A program made the translations under genes and the position numbers. Source: a virus. From it: a stretch of DNA of 46,819 nucleotides. How positions within the stretch are numbered: position 1 is the stretch's first letter; every line of letters starts with the position of its first letter. This document shows positions 38,594 to 46,641 of the stretch, piece after piece. The DNA is taken from positions 1 to 46,819 of IMG/VR virus record IMGVR_UViG_3300032893_000090. One strand, given 5' to 3'. A model generated the notes under the pieces. It was given only the letters and a program-made list of their open reading frames with translations, did not search any database and was not told the DNA's origin.

Positions 38594-39535
38594 TTACGGG
38601 GTCACGTCACTAGCGGCCGACTGATCGGCACACAGGACTTGCAGCAAGCGGCCCGGCTCGAGGCGGGTCGCGCCCGAGCTCATCTGCGTGTAAAGCTGAT
38701 AGGGCAGCGAGCTCAAATCCTTGCGCTGCGTCACGTCGTTGCGCATGTCGAGCCAGATGCCGAGATAGGCGCCGGACTTCACGAGCGCGATGTTCTGACG
38801 GGTGTTACTGGTCGAGAGCAAGCGCTCCGAATAAACGATGTCGAAGCCCATGAACCGGGTTACCTTGCCCTCAACGAGGGTCGGCCGATCGTTGCCGGTG
38901 AAGTCGGTCGAAACCACCTGCACCTGATTGAGCAGATCGCTTTCGCCCTGGCTGTTGGTGATCCAAGTCAGGGCCTCGGCGTCCACATCAACCTGCAATT
39001 TGCGGAAGGCGCGCTTGGCCTCGATCATCTTCGCGACGGTCAAGCCGACGGCGGCCGAAGCCGAGAACGCGGCCGGAACTTGGAAACCGGAACTGGTGAC
39101 GGTCGAGCCGGTGTTGAACACTTCGCTCGAGAGCGAACCGGCGTCCTGGCCGATCGATGCGGTCGCAAACGCGGCGCCGATAATGCGGTCATCCCATTCG
39201 CGGGCGACGGCGGCGGCGGCCACATCGGCATATTGGCTGGTCGGATCGCTGATCAGCTTGAGCTTGTCGAACGTGTCGATAAGCTGGCTGGCTTCCTTGT
39301 CCACCGGGAAAACCCAGCGGCGAGTGAAATCAACGTCCTGTCGGTTCAGCGGGGCAAACTTGCCGGCCGGCGCCTGCATCTGAATGGCGCCGATGTACTG
39401 GATCGGGCTGGCCTGCTTGCCGTAATGATTGCCCTCCATGACCTTGCCGCGCAGCTTCGACGTGCGCTGTTGCAGCTTCAGGTGCAGGAGTGCGCTGAAT
39501 TCTTCGACATACAGCTTGAAAAGGTTCTCAGACAC
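38594..39535 (-). CDS. Major capsid protein
   Basis: 313 aa. N-terminal LYVEEFSALLHLKLQQRTSK, then DFTRRWVFPVDKEASQLIDT, internal helices (AAAAVAREWDDRIIGAAFAT) and a late YLGIWLDMRNDVTQR strand resemble the HK97-fold 'Phage_capsid_2' family found in many alphaproteobacterial podoviruses. The start is a GTG at 39535 with GGAG about nine bases upstream; that GTG lies in a sequence complementary to two upstream repeats. Scaffold and portal genes lie just upstream. Confidence 0.8.
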   Translation of the reverse strand: MSENLFKLYVEEFSALLHLKLQQRTSKLRGKVMEGNHYGKQASPIQYIGAIQMQAPAGKFAPLNRQDVDFTRRWVFPVDKEASQLIDTFDKLKLISDPTSQYADVAAAAVAREWDDRIIGAAFATASIGQDAGSLSSEVFNTGSTVTSSGFQVPAAFSASAAVGLTVAKMIEAKRAFRKLQVDVDAEALTWITNSQGESDLLNQVQVVSTDFTGNDRPTLVEGKVTRFMGFDIVYSERLLSTSNTRQNIALVKSGAYLGIWLDMRNDVTQRKDLSSLPYQLYTQMSSGATRLEPGRLLQVLCADQSAASDVTP

Positions 39536-39611
39536 GGCTCTCTCCGGTCGGATGGATCGAACGTTTGCTGCCGTGTCCGCTGATGCGGGGGCGCGAATGT
39601 TCGGCCGTGTC
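39531..39611 (-). promoter_or_regulatory. Start-codon-sequestering repeats of the capsid gene
   Basis: On the minus strand GACACGGC occurs twice (39611-39604 and 39577-39570) and its exact complement GCCGTGTC covers the GTG start (39538-39531). Either upstream copy could pair with the start codon over eight bases, with the Shine-Dalgarno in the loop for the nearer one. Confidence 0.5.
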
Positions 39612-39638
39612 CTTTCGGGGGCCGTCTCAGTCAGGCTT

Positions 39639-39725
39639 CTGATCCCTGCTCACCGTACCCTTGCGGGGGTGAGGACCGGCGGCGTGGGGGCGGGCTGGTA
39701 GGCCGCCGGTCTCAGGAGGGATCAG
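39639..39725 (-). ncRNA. Predicted three-way-junction RNA in the capsid leader
   Basis: Perfect stems nest inside one another: outer CTGATCCCT (39639-39647) with AGGGATCAG (39717-39725); inner hairpin CTCACC/GGTGAG (39649-39654 with 39668-39673); inner hairpin GACCGGCGGC (39674-39683) with GCCGCCGGTC (39702-39711). It lies between the capsid promoter and the capsid start, so on the minus transcript it is a 5' leader element. Folding was read by eye. Confidence 0.6.
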
Positions 39726-39765
39726 GTCGCCATCACGTGCGGACCGTAATGGCTAGGCTAGGAAG

Positions 39766-39784
39766 CCAGAAACGTACTGCCTAG
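39766..39784 (-). promoter_or_regulatory. GTACGTT-family promoter of the capsid unit
   Basis: Minus strand CTAGGCAGTACGTTTCTGG, the best match to the consensus. It comes right after a terminator for the upstream unit and starts a leader of about 230 bases before the capsid. Confidence 0.7.
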
Positions 39785-39809
39785 AAAAGTCCCGATTTTC
39801 CGGGGCTTA
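39785..39809 (-). terminator. Rho-independent terminator before the capsid unit
   Basis: Minus strand AGCCCCG-GAAAAT-CGGGACT followed by TTTTC. It overlaps the stop codon of the 49-residue gene and directly precedes the capsid promoter, separating packaging/portal/scaffold transcripts from the capsid transcript. Confidence 0.65.
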
Positions 39810-39956
39810 TTTCTTCTTCGCGTGCTTTTTCAGGCGGGACTTTCCGGCCTGATGTAACGCGATGGCAACCGCCTGCTTCTGCGGATAGTCATGTGCCTTG
39901 AGCTCTTTGATATTCGAGCTCACAACGGCTTGGGATTTGCCCTTGCGTAGTGGCAT
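39807..39956 (-). CDS. DUF6496-like small basic protein
   Basis: 49 aa. MPLRKGKSQAVVSSNIKELK and KQAVAIALHQAGKSR with a lysine-rich tail (KKHAKKK) match the small basic phage family DUF6496 (function unknown). Such genes are common near head genes. Its stop lies in the terminator stem. Confidence 0.65.
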   Translation of the reverse strand: MPLRKGKSQAVVSSNIKELKAHDYPQKQAVAIALHQAGKSRLKKHAKKK

Positions 39957-39963
39957 GTTGGCC

Positions 39964-40320
39964 TCACGAGGCTTTGGCCTGCTGCATTCGATACCAGCGC
40001 ATTACGCGGTTAAAGCGCACCTGCACCTTCGGATTGTTCTTGTGCCGGGCGTGCAGGCCGGTCGTCAGCGGATTGACGCAGCAATCCTCCTGGCTGATCC
40101 AGCAGCACGGCTTGCCCTCCGCGGCGGCCTCGATGCACGCGGCGAGGCATGTGTTCTTCGACAGACCCCAAAACAATTCATCGTCGGATTGCTGATCTGT
40201 CTTTGGCTCGGACCGGGCTGCGCGCCGGGCCGGCACGATGCGGCGCTTGTACTTGCGGCGCGGGCGCGGGCTCTCTGGAGCCTCGGCGGTCTCAACCTCG
40301 TTTTCCATCGTCTCGTCCAT
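39964..40320 (-). CDS. Cysteine-rich late protein
   Basis: 118 aa. An acidic, proline-containing start (MDETMENEVETAEAPESPRP), a basic stretch (RRKYKRRIVPARRAAR) and a C-terminal domain with five cysteines (CLAACIEAAAEGKPCC, then EDCC). GGGAGAACACC precedes the ATG. Longer frames begin inside the scaffold gene. Function unknown. Confidence 0.6.
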   Translation of the reverse strand: MDETMENEVETAEAPESPRPRRKYKRRIVPARRAARSEPKTDQQSDDELFWGLSKNTCLAACIEAAAEGKPCCWISQEDCCVNPLTTGLHARHKNNPKVQVRFNRVMRWYRMQQAKAS

Positions 40321-40330
40321 GGTGTTCTCC

Positions 40331-41209
40331 CTACATGCTCGCCAGTTCGCGGGCTTCACTGATGCCGTGGATTTGCTCCATCAGCGCGCGGAACTCGCGC
40401 TTTTCGACAGCACCGCCAGCCGTGAAGCGCTTTGCCCATCCGTCCTTGTCGGACATCAGGTCGTTGAGGCGCGAGCGCGCCTGCTCGGATGTGGTCGGGC
40501 TATTTGTGCGATTGCCGCCCTCAACAAACGATGTTTCTGTGGTGCCGACGCCAATGCGGTGAAACAGCTTGGCAGCGGTGTCCGCGCCGAGCGCGTCCTC
40601 GAGGGAACGCACCTGCTCTTGAGACAGCCCGAGCCGGCGAGCGCCGTTGAGCGCCACCAGCATGTTTGCGTCCTTGTTGGTGCCCCACTCCCGGTCCAGC
40701 GCGGCAAGTTGCTCGGTACGCTTCTGCGTCGCGATCACGCTTTCCGACTTGTCCGCGTCCTCGATGAACTTGACGATCGCCTTGCTGACCTCGCTCGCCG
40801 CCTCTTTGGGCAGGTGCGCTTTGGCGAACGTGTTGCGCAGCGTGTCAACCAGGCCGGCCTCGACATCAGTGTTGTCGGAGAACTTCGTCGGGATTTCGTA
40901 GTCCTTCGCCTCCTTCGGGGCGCCGAGCTTTTCCCACACGGACGCCCAGGCGTTCGGATCATTGTTGTTGTCGGGCAGGCGCACGATGCGGTCCGCGGGT
41001 GCGCCGATGTGACGCTCGGCGGCCTTCCAAGACTTCGTGACCTCTTGCACGAGCTTGGCGGGATCGGAAATGTCCCATCCCTTATTCTGCCAGGAGCCGA
41101 TCACGTCGGCCTCGATACCCTGATGCCAGGGCGGTGCGGCCGGCGGTGTTGCCGGCGGGGAAGCCGGCGGCGTGCCGGCTGGGGGTGTCGCGGGTGCGGC
41201 CTCAGCCAT
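40331..41209 (-). CDS. Scaffolding protein
   Basis: 292 aa. Alanine/proline-rich N-terminus (residues 1-27), a helical middle (KEAASEVSKAIVKFIEDADK), a disordered polar stretch (about 230-250) and a C-terminal helix-turn (GWAKRFTAGGAVEKREFRAL) that would bind the capsid protein. Gene order portal - small protein - scaffold - capsid matches T7-like phages. It overlaps the upstream gene by eight bases. Confidence 0.75.
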   Translation of the reverse strand: MAEAAPATPPAGTPPASPPATPPAAPPWHQGIEADVIGSWQNKGWDISDPAKLVQEVTKSWKAAERHIGAPADRIVRLPDNNNDPNAWASVWEKLGAPKEAKDYEIPTKFSDNTDVEAGLVDTLRNTFAKAHLPKEAASEVSKAIVKFIEDADKSESVIATQKRTEQLAALDREWGTNKDANMLVALNGARRLGLSQEQVRSLEDALGADTAAKLFHRIGVGTTETSFVEGGNRTNSPTTSEQARSRLNDLMSDKDGWAKRFTAGGAVEKREFRALMEQIHGISEARELASM

Positions 41210-41441
41210 AGTAGGACTCCAATGTTGGGAATAGTTCGCGTAGTTGCTCGCGCGATAGCTCCTGATGTTGCAGGATACGCAGGTACACCTGGCGCCGGCC
41301 CTCGAGCAGCGGGTCGGCGTTGGTCGTCATGAGCGCTCGGCAAAACCGTTTCAGATCGTTGAAAACCATCTTGCCAGCAGGCGAGTCGAACACCTGCTGA
41401 TAGGCGCGCTTCATTTCCTCATACTCAGTAAGCGGGATCAT
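41202..41441 (-). CDS. Bbp19-like small phage protein
   Basis: 79 aa. YQQVFDSPAGKMVFNDLKRF (about 14-33) followed by ADPLLEGRRQVYLRILQHQE fits the Bbp19-like family of small podovirus proteins found between portal and scaffold. Function unknown. ATGA overlap with the portal stop. Confidence 0.65.
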   Translation of the reverse strand: MIPLTEYEEMKRAYQQVFDSPAGKMVFNDLKRFCRALMTTNADPLLEGRRQVYLRILQHQELSREQLRELFPTLESYYG

Positions 41442-43162
41442 GCGGCGGGCGGTTGTCCTGGGTTGATGCCAGCCTTGGCATAGGCGTTGATGAGCGCAGC
41501 CTGTGCCGGCGCGGCCTCAACCTGCTGCTGGCGTGCCTGCTGCCGCGCACGGTTCTGGCGCTTCGCAGCAACCTTGTCTGGCGCAGACATCCAGCGCTCG
41601 GGCACGTTCTGGATTTGCGAGATCTCGGGGATCGCCGTGTCGAAATCGAACGGATCGAATAGGCTCGGATCTTGCGTGATATTGGCAATCTCCCGCACGC
41701 CCTCGAGGGTGCGAAAGAAGCCGGCCGCCTCGCCCTGGCGCGCGGCCATCGCCAGCGGCGAGGTATCGACAACCTCATACTCGCCACTGGCCTCGCGCAG
41801 CCGCGGCGGCATTGGCCCGAGCATTCCCATGGACACGGCAAGGTCGAGCTCGCGCTCCACCAGGCCGCCCACGTATTCGTCATGCTGGCGACCGAGCGTC
41901 GGAGCGACCAACATGCCCTTTTCGTTGACGAGCTCGATGACTTGCGTCGCCGTCATGTCGGGATGCTCAGTCAGCACCTTGAACAGCGAGACGAGGAACG
42001 TGTCATCGATCAGGCCGCGTTCTTCGGCCATCATCTTCTCTGTGATGGCAATGTCGCCGGTCGGCAGCGTAGTGACCAGCGGCTTGCCATCCATGTTGAC
42101 CGCGCCCTTGTTCATCGCGCCAGGCGTCAGATTGAAATCGATCAGCCCGTCGTCCGCCGTCAGCAACACCGGGTCGCCCGCGCGATGTCCCTGCTTGAGA
42201 AACACGGTCTTCTCGGCGTTGAGGGTTTTCATTGCCGGCAGGATGATCTGCGCCGGTCCGCGGCCGTAGACCTCGCCAGGCGTCTGATCGTAACGCGACA
42301 CGGCAAACGGAAACTTGCGATAGCCGCCTTCCGGCTGCATCAGGCATTGGCCTTCGACCGAGATATAGTAGGACTCGAAAGGCATGGCCTTCGCGTCGAG
42401 CCGCCGCGGGTCGTAGTCCGCGCGCGGGCGCACGCAATGCAGGAATTGGAATGGCCATTTGCTTTGCTGTTGCAGCGGCGCGTGCAGCGCGCCAGGCAAC
42501 CACTCGATGCCCCACTTCTGCACCGCCTGATAGGCCGTCAGGCGGAACCATCGGATCATTCGATCGACTTTGCCTTGATGGTTTTCGCCAAAGAACGTTT
42601 CGCCGAGCGGTACAGCTTTGTAGCGTAGTCCGCGGGTGCCGCCGTAATGCCGGCCATCGAACGCATCGCAATACATAGTCGAATTGCCGAACGCTCCCAG
42701 GCTTTGCCAGTTGTTGTAATTCTGGCCGGCAAAGTTCGCATTCGGCGCATAGCGTAGACGGAATAGAGTACGAGTAGCATCCTCGAACCACAGCCGCGTC
42801 GCGCGGTCCTTCATGATGTAGTCGGCATTCGGACCACCGGCGCGCAACCCGTGCCAGCGCAGGTTCTTTGGCGTCACCAACGAGTCGGCGATCGCGCAGA
42901 ACCGATGCAGCGCGAGCGCGCTTGTGCCATCGATCTGCTCGCGGGTCTTTTTCCAGCCGGGCCAGGTGAAGTTCTGATAGTAAAACGTGTTGCGCGACGT
43001 GGGCAGGATCAGCCGCGCGGCTTCCTCCCACTGCTCGGCAAAATTCCAGCGCCAGATCTGATATTGCGAGAACTCGGCCATCACGTCTTGAACGATCTCA
43101 CTCTCATCGAGCGTGATCTGGCGCGACTTGGGCAGAGCGGTTGTTGCAATGATCTCGGCCAT
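41438..43162 (-). CDS. Portal (head-to-tail connecting) protein
   Basis: 574 aa, close to the family length. The N-terminus (LILPTSRNTFYYQNFTWPGW; IDGTSALALHRFCAIADSLV; TPKNLRWHGLRA) follows the Head-tail_con pattern of T7-type portals, and the region ending with YDQTPGEVYGRGPAQIILPA agrees. The last 50 residues are glutamine/alanine-rich. Forms the dodecameric ring for DNA entry. The ATG overlaps the upstream stop (TGATG). Confidence 0.85.
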   Translation of the reverse strand: MAEIIATTALPKSRQITLDESEIVQDVMAEFSQYQIWRWNFAEQWEEAARLILPTSRNTFYYQNFTWPGWKKTREQIDGTSALALHRFCAIADSLVTPKNLRWHGLRAGGPNADYIMKDRATRLWFEDATRTLFRLRYAPNANFAGQNYNNWQSLGAFGNSTMYCDAFDGRHYGGTRGLRYKAVPLGETFFGENHQGKVDRMIRWFRLTAYQAVQKWGIEWLPGALHAPLQQQSKWPFQFLHCVRPRADYDPRRLDAKAMPFESYYISVEGQCLMQPEGGYRKFPFAVSRYDQTPGEVYGRGPAQIILPAMKTLNAEKTVFLKQGHRAGDPVLLTADDGLIDFNLTPGAMNKGAVNMDGKPLVTTLPTGDIAITEKMMAEERGLIDDTFLVSLFKVLTEHPDMTATQVIELVNEKGMLVAPTLGRQHDEYVGGLVERELDLAVSMGMLGPMPPRLREASGEYEVVDTSPLAMAARQGEAAGFFRTLEGVREIANITQDPSLFDPFDFDTAIPEISQIQNVPERWMSAPDKVAAKRQNRARQQARQQQVEAAPAQAALINAYAKAGINPGQPPAA

Positions 43163-43686
43163 CAGGCTTCCACCAATCTCTTAGCGTCGGGATCTGCGGG
43201 GTCCATGGTCGGATCGCGGCGCATGTCGGCAGCGAGCCATCGACGTGCCACCGTGAAAAACTCGAGCCGTTCCTGATCGGTGAACTTCATGCGATCAGCA
43301 AATTGGCGCAGGCTCGATCTGTAATCGGCCTCGCGCCTGAACAGGACTGTTCGCTTCGGTTTGACGCCGCCGGGTCGGGCTACGTCCGCAACCACTCGGC
43401 CCGCTTTATCGATGCGACCAGTGCTGCATACAATCGTGCCCGTGAGCGCTTTGAAGTAGGGATGAATACAATGCAGAAGTACAATCCAAGCATCGTTGCT
43501 GTCAAAGCTATGGGCCATGATCGAGAGCAGGATGGCGCCGAATTCGTCTCGTGCTCGCACGAACGCCATACTCTGGCGCCAAGTTGCCGCAGCGATGACG
43601 CGCCCCTGCCAACTTTCGAGCAAGTCTTGAGGCAGGCGGCGCGTATCGAGCTCACCGACATCAACCAGGTCCGCGCTAGTATGCAC
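43162..43686 (-). CDS. Hypothetical protein before portal
   Basis: 174 aa from a GTG at 43686, overlapping the upstream stop by eleven bases. Helical, with FGAILLSIMAHSFDSNDAWI and a basic RRLPQDLL region; FRREADYRSSLRQFADRMKF near the end. Located directly upstream of the portal gene. Unrecognised, perhaps a packaging accessory. Confidence 0.55.
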   Translation of the reverse strand: MHTSADLVDVGELDTRRLPQDLLESWQGRVIAAATWRQSMAFVRARDEFGAILLSIMAHSFDSNDAWIVLLHCIHPYFKALTGTIVCSTGRIDKAGRVVADVARPGGVKPKRTVLFRREADYRSSLRQFADRMKFTDQERLEFFTVARRWLAADMRRDPTMDPADPDAKRLVEA

Positions 43687-43861
43687 CGCCGTACACCGAT
43701 GAGAGGGCGCCCGGCCGCGTGTTGGTCATGTAGCTCGAGAGCGGGCTCATCTGCTGCTGCTGCTGTTGCAGCCGCTTGCGCCGCTGTTCCTCAGTCTCGG
43801 TCTGCGTCTGCTGCTGTAGCAGATCGCCGAGACCGAGACCCATGCCGGGTGCGGTTGCCAT
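43676..43861 (-). CDS. Glutamine-rich small protein
   Basis: 61 aa. MATAPGMGLGLGDLLQQQTQ followed by a tract of seven glutamines encoded by mixed CAG/CAA repeats, and a tyrosine-rich end. The repeat may be length-variable. Start ATG chosen because the longer frame runs into the upstream gene. Function unknown. Confidence 0.5.
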   Translation of the reverse strand: MATAPGMGLGLGDLLQQQTQTETEEQRRKRLQQQQQQMSPLSSYMTNTRPGALSSVYGGAY

Positions 43862-43863
43862 CG

Positions 43864-44451
43864 TTACCCCGTGTGTGTGAAGGTGTATTGCGTGCTGCCG
43901 TTGCTCGTGGCGTTGCTCAGACTGCTGGTCATGCCGCAAGTATCCGTGTCGCCCTTGCTCCAACTCACCGAGCCGCTTCCGTCATTCAATGTCATGCTCT
44001 TGAAGGCGCCCGACAGAAATTGGATGTCAGAGCAGGATGACTCGGTGAAAACCTCATCCGCAGCGATAGCGATCGACATCGACGAACCCAACGTATAACT
44101 GCCGATACTCGTCACAGACAATTGCGAACCGTTGCTGTAACACTCGATGAACCAATTCGATCCGGTCCATTCAATCAGAAAGTCAACCGTCGAGCCGGTG
44201 GTTACAGTAGACCCCCAGGCCGGACTTCCAGTCGGCTGCTGTCCAGTGTTGTCGTCTACAGCTTCACAAAATGGCGTCCATTGCGTGCCTCCCCACCAAA
44301 GTCCGGTCTGGATAACATGGTTCCCGTCCGACAGCCCAATCCATAGAGCAAAAGACCCGCTGTCTGTGCCGGGATTGCTTGGCACGTCCATGGTGGCAAA
44401 AAATTTGGTAAAGGTGCCGCTTGTAGTTGCTTGGCAAATACGTGTTCCCAT
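43864..44451 (-). CDS. Jelly-roll-like virion protein
   Basis: 195 aa, almost entirely beta strands with many glycine, serine and tryptophan residues (GSTVDFLIEWTGSNWFIECY; GSYTLGSSMSIAIAADEVFT), like concanavalin/jelly-roll modules of phage head fibres. Located after a GTACGTT promoter and a leader terminator. GGGGAAA precedes the ATG. A surface protein of the capsid is plausible. Confidence 0.6.
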   Translation of the reverse strand: MGTRICQATTSGTFTKFFATMDVPSNPGTDSGSFALWIGLSDGNHVIQTGLWWGGTQWTPFCEAVDDNTGQQPTGSPAWGSTVTTGSTVDFLIEWTGSNWFIECYSNGSQLSVTSIGSYTLGSSMSIAIAADEVFTESSCSDIQFLSGAFKSMTLNDGSGSVSWSKGDTDTCGMTSSLSNATSNGSTQYTFTHTG

Positions 44452-44471
44452 GATTTTCCCCGCTGTTGCCC

Positions 44472-44507
44472 TAGAAAAGGCCGGCGGGGCTATCCGCCGG
44501 CAAGTCT
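44472..44507 (-). terminator. Leader terminator / attenuator before the jelly-roll gene
   Basis: Minus strand GCCGGCGG-ATAGCC-CCGCCGGC followed by CTTTTC: an eight-pair hairpin with U-run, an intrinsic terminator. It lies after the promoter at 44568-44586 and before the gene at 44451, so it would stop most transcripts of its own unit unless read through. Confidence 0.6.
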
Positions 44508-44567
44508 AGGGAGGAAGCGCCCAAGAAGGGTGCTTGGAACGCGGGGAATGTGGGGGAGGCTCAAAAT

Positions 44568-44586
44568 GCCAGAAACGTACTGCCTG
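44568..44586 (-). promoter_or_regulatory. GTACGTT-family promoter after the large terminase
   Basis: Minus strand CAGGCAGTACGTTTCTGGC, identical to the capsid copy over GGCAGTACGTTTCTGG. It begins one base past the large-terminase stop and reads toward the jelly-roll gene, 117 bases away. Confidence 0.65.
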
Positions 44587-44587
44587 T

Positions 44588-46027
44588 CTAAAACAGATCG
44601 AAATCCACGCCTTTCGCGAGCCCGCTCGGCGACACCATCTTGCGCCGGTCCGCGGTGCCGAGTGTCACGGCCTTCGCGTAGCGCTTCATCATTATTCCGA
44701 CGCGCGTCGCGGAAAGCAAATCGTCGTTGATCTTGACGATTTGGCCGTCCTTCACGTGATAGTTCCGGTATTCCTCGAACCAGTCAGATAGATGCTTGGC
44801 AACGCGCAGGCGCGCCGTATTGAACCGGCCTTCCATTTCCTTCACGCCCGCCCAGGTCGAGTTGCCGCCCTCCGGCCACTGAGCGTGCTCGTGAAGCATT
44901 GCCAGGCCCTCCTGGCGATAGAGGGTTTGCAGGACTACGCCGGTTCCGGGATCTCGGTTGGTTCCGTCTTTCGGCCAAGCAACGGGCACCAGGCCGCCCA
45001 CGTGTCGCATCGAGCTTGCGTGCTGAATAGGGAGGGCGTCCCTGATCCGAAGGCAATGGTGGAGGTGCAGAACGTCGTTGTCACGGTCCCACAGTAGGAG
45101 CACGGCCGCGAAAGGATGTCCGATGCCAAAATCAATTCCCCAAATCTTGGCCCAATGTGCCGGGACATAGGTGATCGGTTCCTCCATGATTGCTTCCTCG
45201 GGCGTCGTGAACACACGCCCCTGCCCGAGCATGATGCCGCCGTGAATGCGCGAAACCCGCTCGTACGGCAGATATTGCGCCTCGAGCTCCGCGTGCTTCT
45301 CGGGCGGAATGTGCAGCGCGTGCTTGAGCCCGATCGTCACCATCGCCCGGTTCGGTGCTTCCTCGCGCCAGAACCGATCCGTCAAAGCCGTATTGCCCAG
45401 CAGCGAGGTAAACGTCGTGTAGATCATCCCCTCGGTCGCGGTGACGCGCGCCAATTCCTCCGAGTAGATCTCCATCGGGCATTCTTCGTCGTTCCAGATG
45501 AAATCCAGCGTCTCGCCCTGGAACTTCGTCCGCCCCTGCTCGTACGACTTGAACCGGAACACCGACACCCCGCCCGTCACGTGGCGCACCTGCACCGTGT
45601 CGATCGCGTCCGTCACTCGGCGCGCCAGTGACTTGTCGAGAATGCACTCCCGCGGGACCATCCCCGTCCCGAGCTCGGCCTCAACGCCCGGCTCGCCCAG
45701 CAGCTTCTTCTGCGTCGTATCGCGCACCGACAGCGATGTCGGCCCGCAGATCCAGCCGCGCACAGGCCGATCCCAGCGCCGCCCCCTCCACCAATCAGGA
45801 TACCGCCCCGTCAGATGGCACGTCGCCTCGAACGCGCCCGCCTCCGTCTTGCCAAGCTGATTGCCGGCCGTCAGCAACCGTTCTTTCTTGTCCTTCCCGA
45901 GCGCGAAAAACTCAGCCTGCTTCGGATACGGATTGAAAAACCGCATCCGGTTAAACCGATGCTGATCCTGAATGTACGCCAGCGCGCGCCGGCGCTGATC
46001 AGGCGTCAGGGGAACAGCTTCGTTCAT
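44588..46027 (-). CDS. terL: Terminase large subunit
   Basis: 479 aa. Walker A AGNQLGKT (54-61), Walker B DFIWNDEE (175-182) with catalytic glutamate, coupling motif TTFTSLL (about 204-210), then an RNase H-like nuclease domain beginning WGIDFGIGHPFAAVL (D299) with further acidic residues downstream. It is the packaging motor and DNA-cutting enzyme. Both small-terminase copies are on the same strand and the right-hand one lies upstream, separated by a short coiled-coil gene. Confidence 0.9.
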   Translation of the reverse strand: MNEAVPLTPDQRRRALAYIQDQHRFNRMRFFNPYPKQAEFFALGKDKKERLLTAGNQLGKTEAGAFEATCHLTGRYPDWWRGRRWDRPVRGWICGPTSLSVRDTTQKKLLGEPGVEAELGTGMVPRECILDKSLARRVTDAIDTVQVRHVTGGVSVFRFKSYEQGRTKFQGETLDFIWNDEECPMEIYSEELARVTATEGMIYTTFTSLLGNTALTDRFWREEAPNRAMVTIGLKHALHIPPEKHAELEAQYLPYERVSRIHGGIMLGQGRVFTTPEEAIMEEPITYVPAHWAKIWGIDFGIGHPFAAVLLLWDRDNDVLHLHHCLRIRDALPIQHASSMRHVGGLVPVAWPKDGTNRDPGTGVVLQTLYRQEGLAMLHEHAQWPEGGNSTWAGVKEMEGRFNTARLRVAKHLSDWFEEYRNYHVKDGQIVKINDDLLSATRVGIMMKRYAKAVTLGTADRRKMVSPSGLAKGVDFDLF

Positions 46028-46157
46028 CGCGCACCTTCAATGCCGCCAACTCAGCCTCGAGCTCGCCGACCCTGCGCGTCAACTCCCCCGCCTCCGCGAT
46101 GTACTTCTCGCTGACGATCTCGTACGCGCGCTTCCAGTCAGTCTGGGTCTGTTCCAC
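45999..46157 (-). CDS. Small coiled-coil protein between terS and terL
   Basis: 52 aa from a GTG overlapping the terS end by 20 bases. A charged helix (WKRAYEIVSEKYIAEAGELT then RRVGELEAELAAL) fills most of the product. The 3' end overlaps the terL start in another frame. The GTG lacks a strong Shine-Dalgarno, so only the coding pattern and coupling support it. Confidence 0.5.
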   Translation of the reverse strand: MEQTQTDWKRAYEIVSEKYIAEAGELTRRVGELEAELAALKVRDERSCSPDA

Positions 46158-46641
46158 GTGCAACAACCTCCCCTTCGATCACCTTCGGGCTCGGCAGCAG
46201 CGCATCCTCCCGCAACCCCTGCTCAACCGCCAGCCGCCGAGCATATTCCTCCAACTGCGCCATGTCCGCAGTGTGCTCAACCGTCACCTTGTGCTCAGTC
46301 TTCGCCGAGAAACCCGTCCGATCGAGGATCGTCTCAACAATCCGCGCGTGCGCTGGATGCTTCGGATCCTCGAGGATCTTCTTCGCCGCCCCAATCGCCG
46401 TCGGCGCCAAATGCTGCAACGCCTTCGACGAGACTTCCTTGATCGCCGCCTGCACCCCCGCGTGCAGCATCAGGTGATGCGCCGTCACTCGATCCGCGCC
46501 AGAACTGTCCGAATACCCCGCTTCCCTAGCAGCCTTCGCCGCATTCGACTCCCCGCACCCCATCAAATACGCAAACGCCCGCCGCCGAGCGCTCAACGCC
46601 AGCATCGCCGGGCCACAGAACTCGTCAGGGACCTCAATCAT
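46138..46641 (-). CDS. terS: Terminase small subunit, right copy
   Basis: 167 aa from MIEVPDEF. N-terminal helix-turn-helix (FAYLMGCGESNAAKAAREAG), a middle helical part and the conserved ILDRTGFSAKTEHKVTVEHT block. Compared with the left copy (32-457) it carries an uninterrupted C-terminus (EQGLREDALLPSPKVIEGEV). Upstream in-frame ATG at 46752 lies before the promoter motif and is rejected. Expected to bind the packaging site and partner the large terminase gene downstream. Confidence 0.85.
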   Translation of the reverse strand: MIEVPDEFCGPAMLALSARRRAFAYLMGCGESNAAKAAREAGYSDSSGADRVTAHHLMLHAGVQAAIKEVSSKALQHLAPTAIGAAKKILEDPKHPAHARIVETILDRTGFSAKTEHKVTVEHTADMAQLEEYARRLAVEQGLREDALLPSPKVIEGEVVARGTDPD

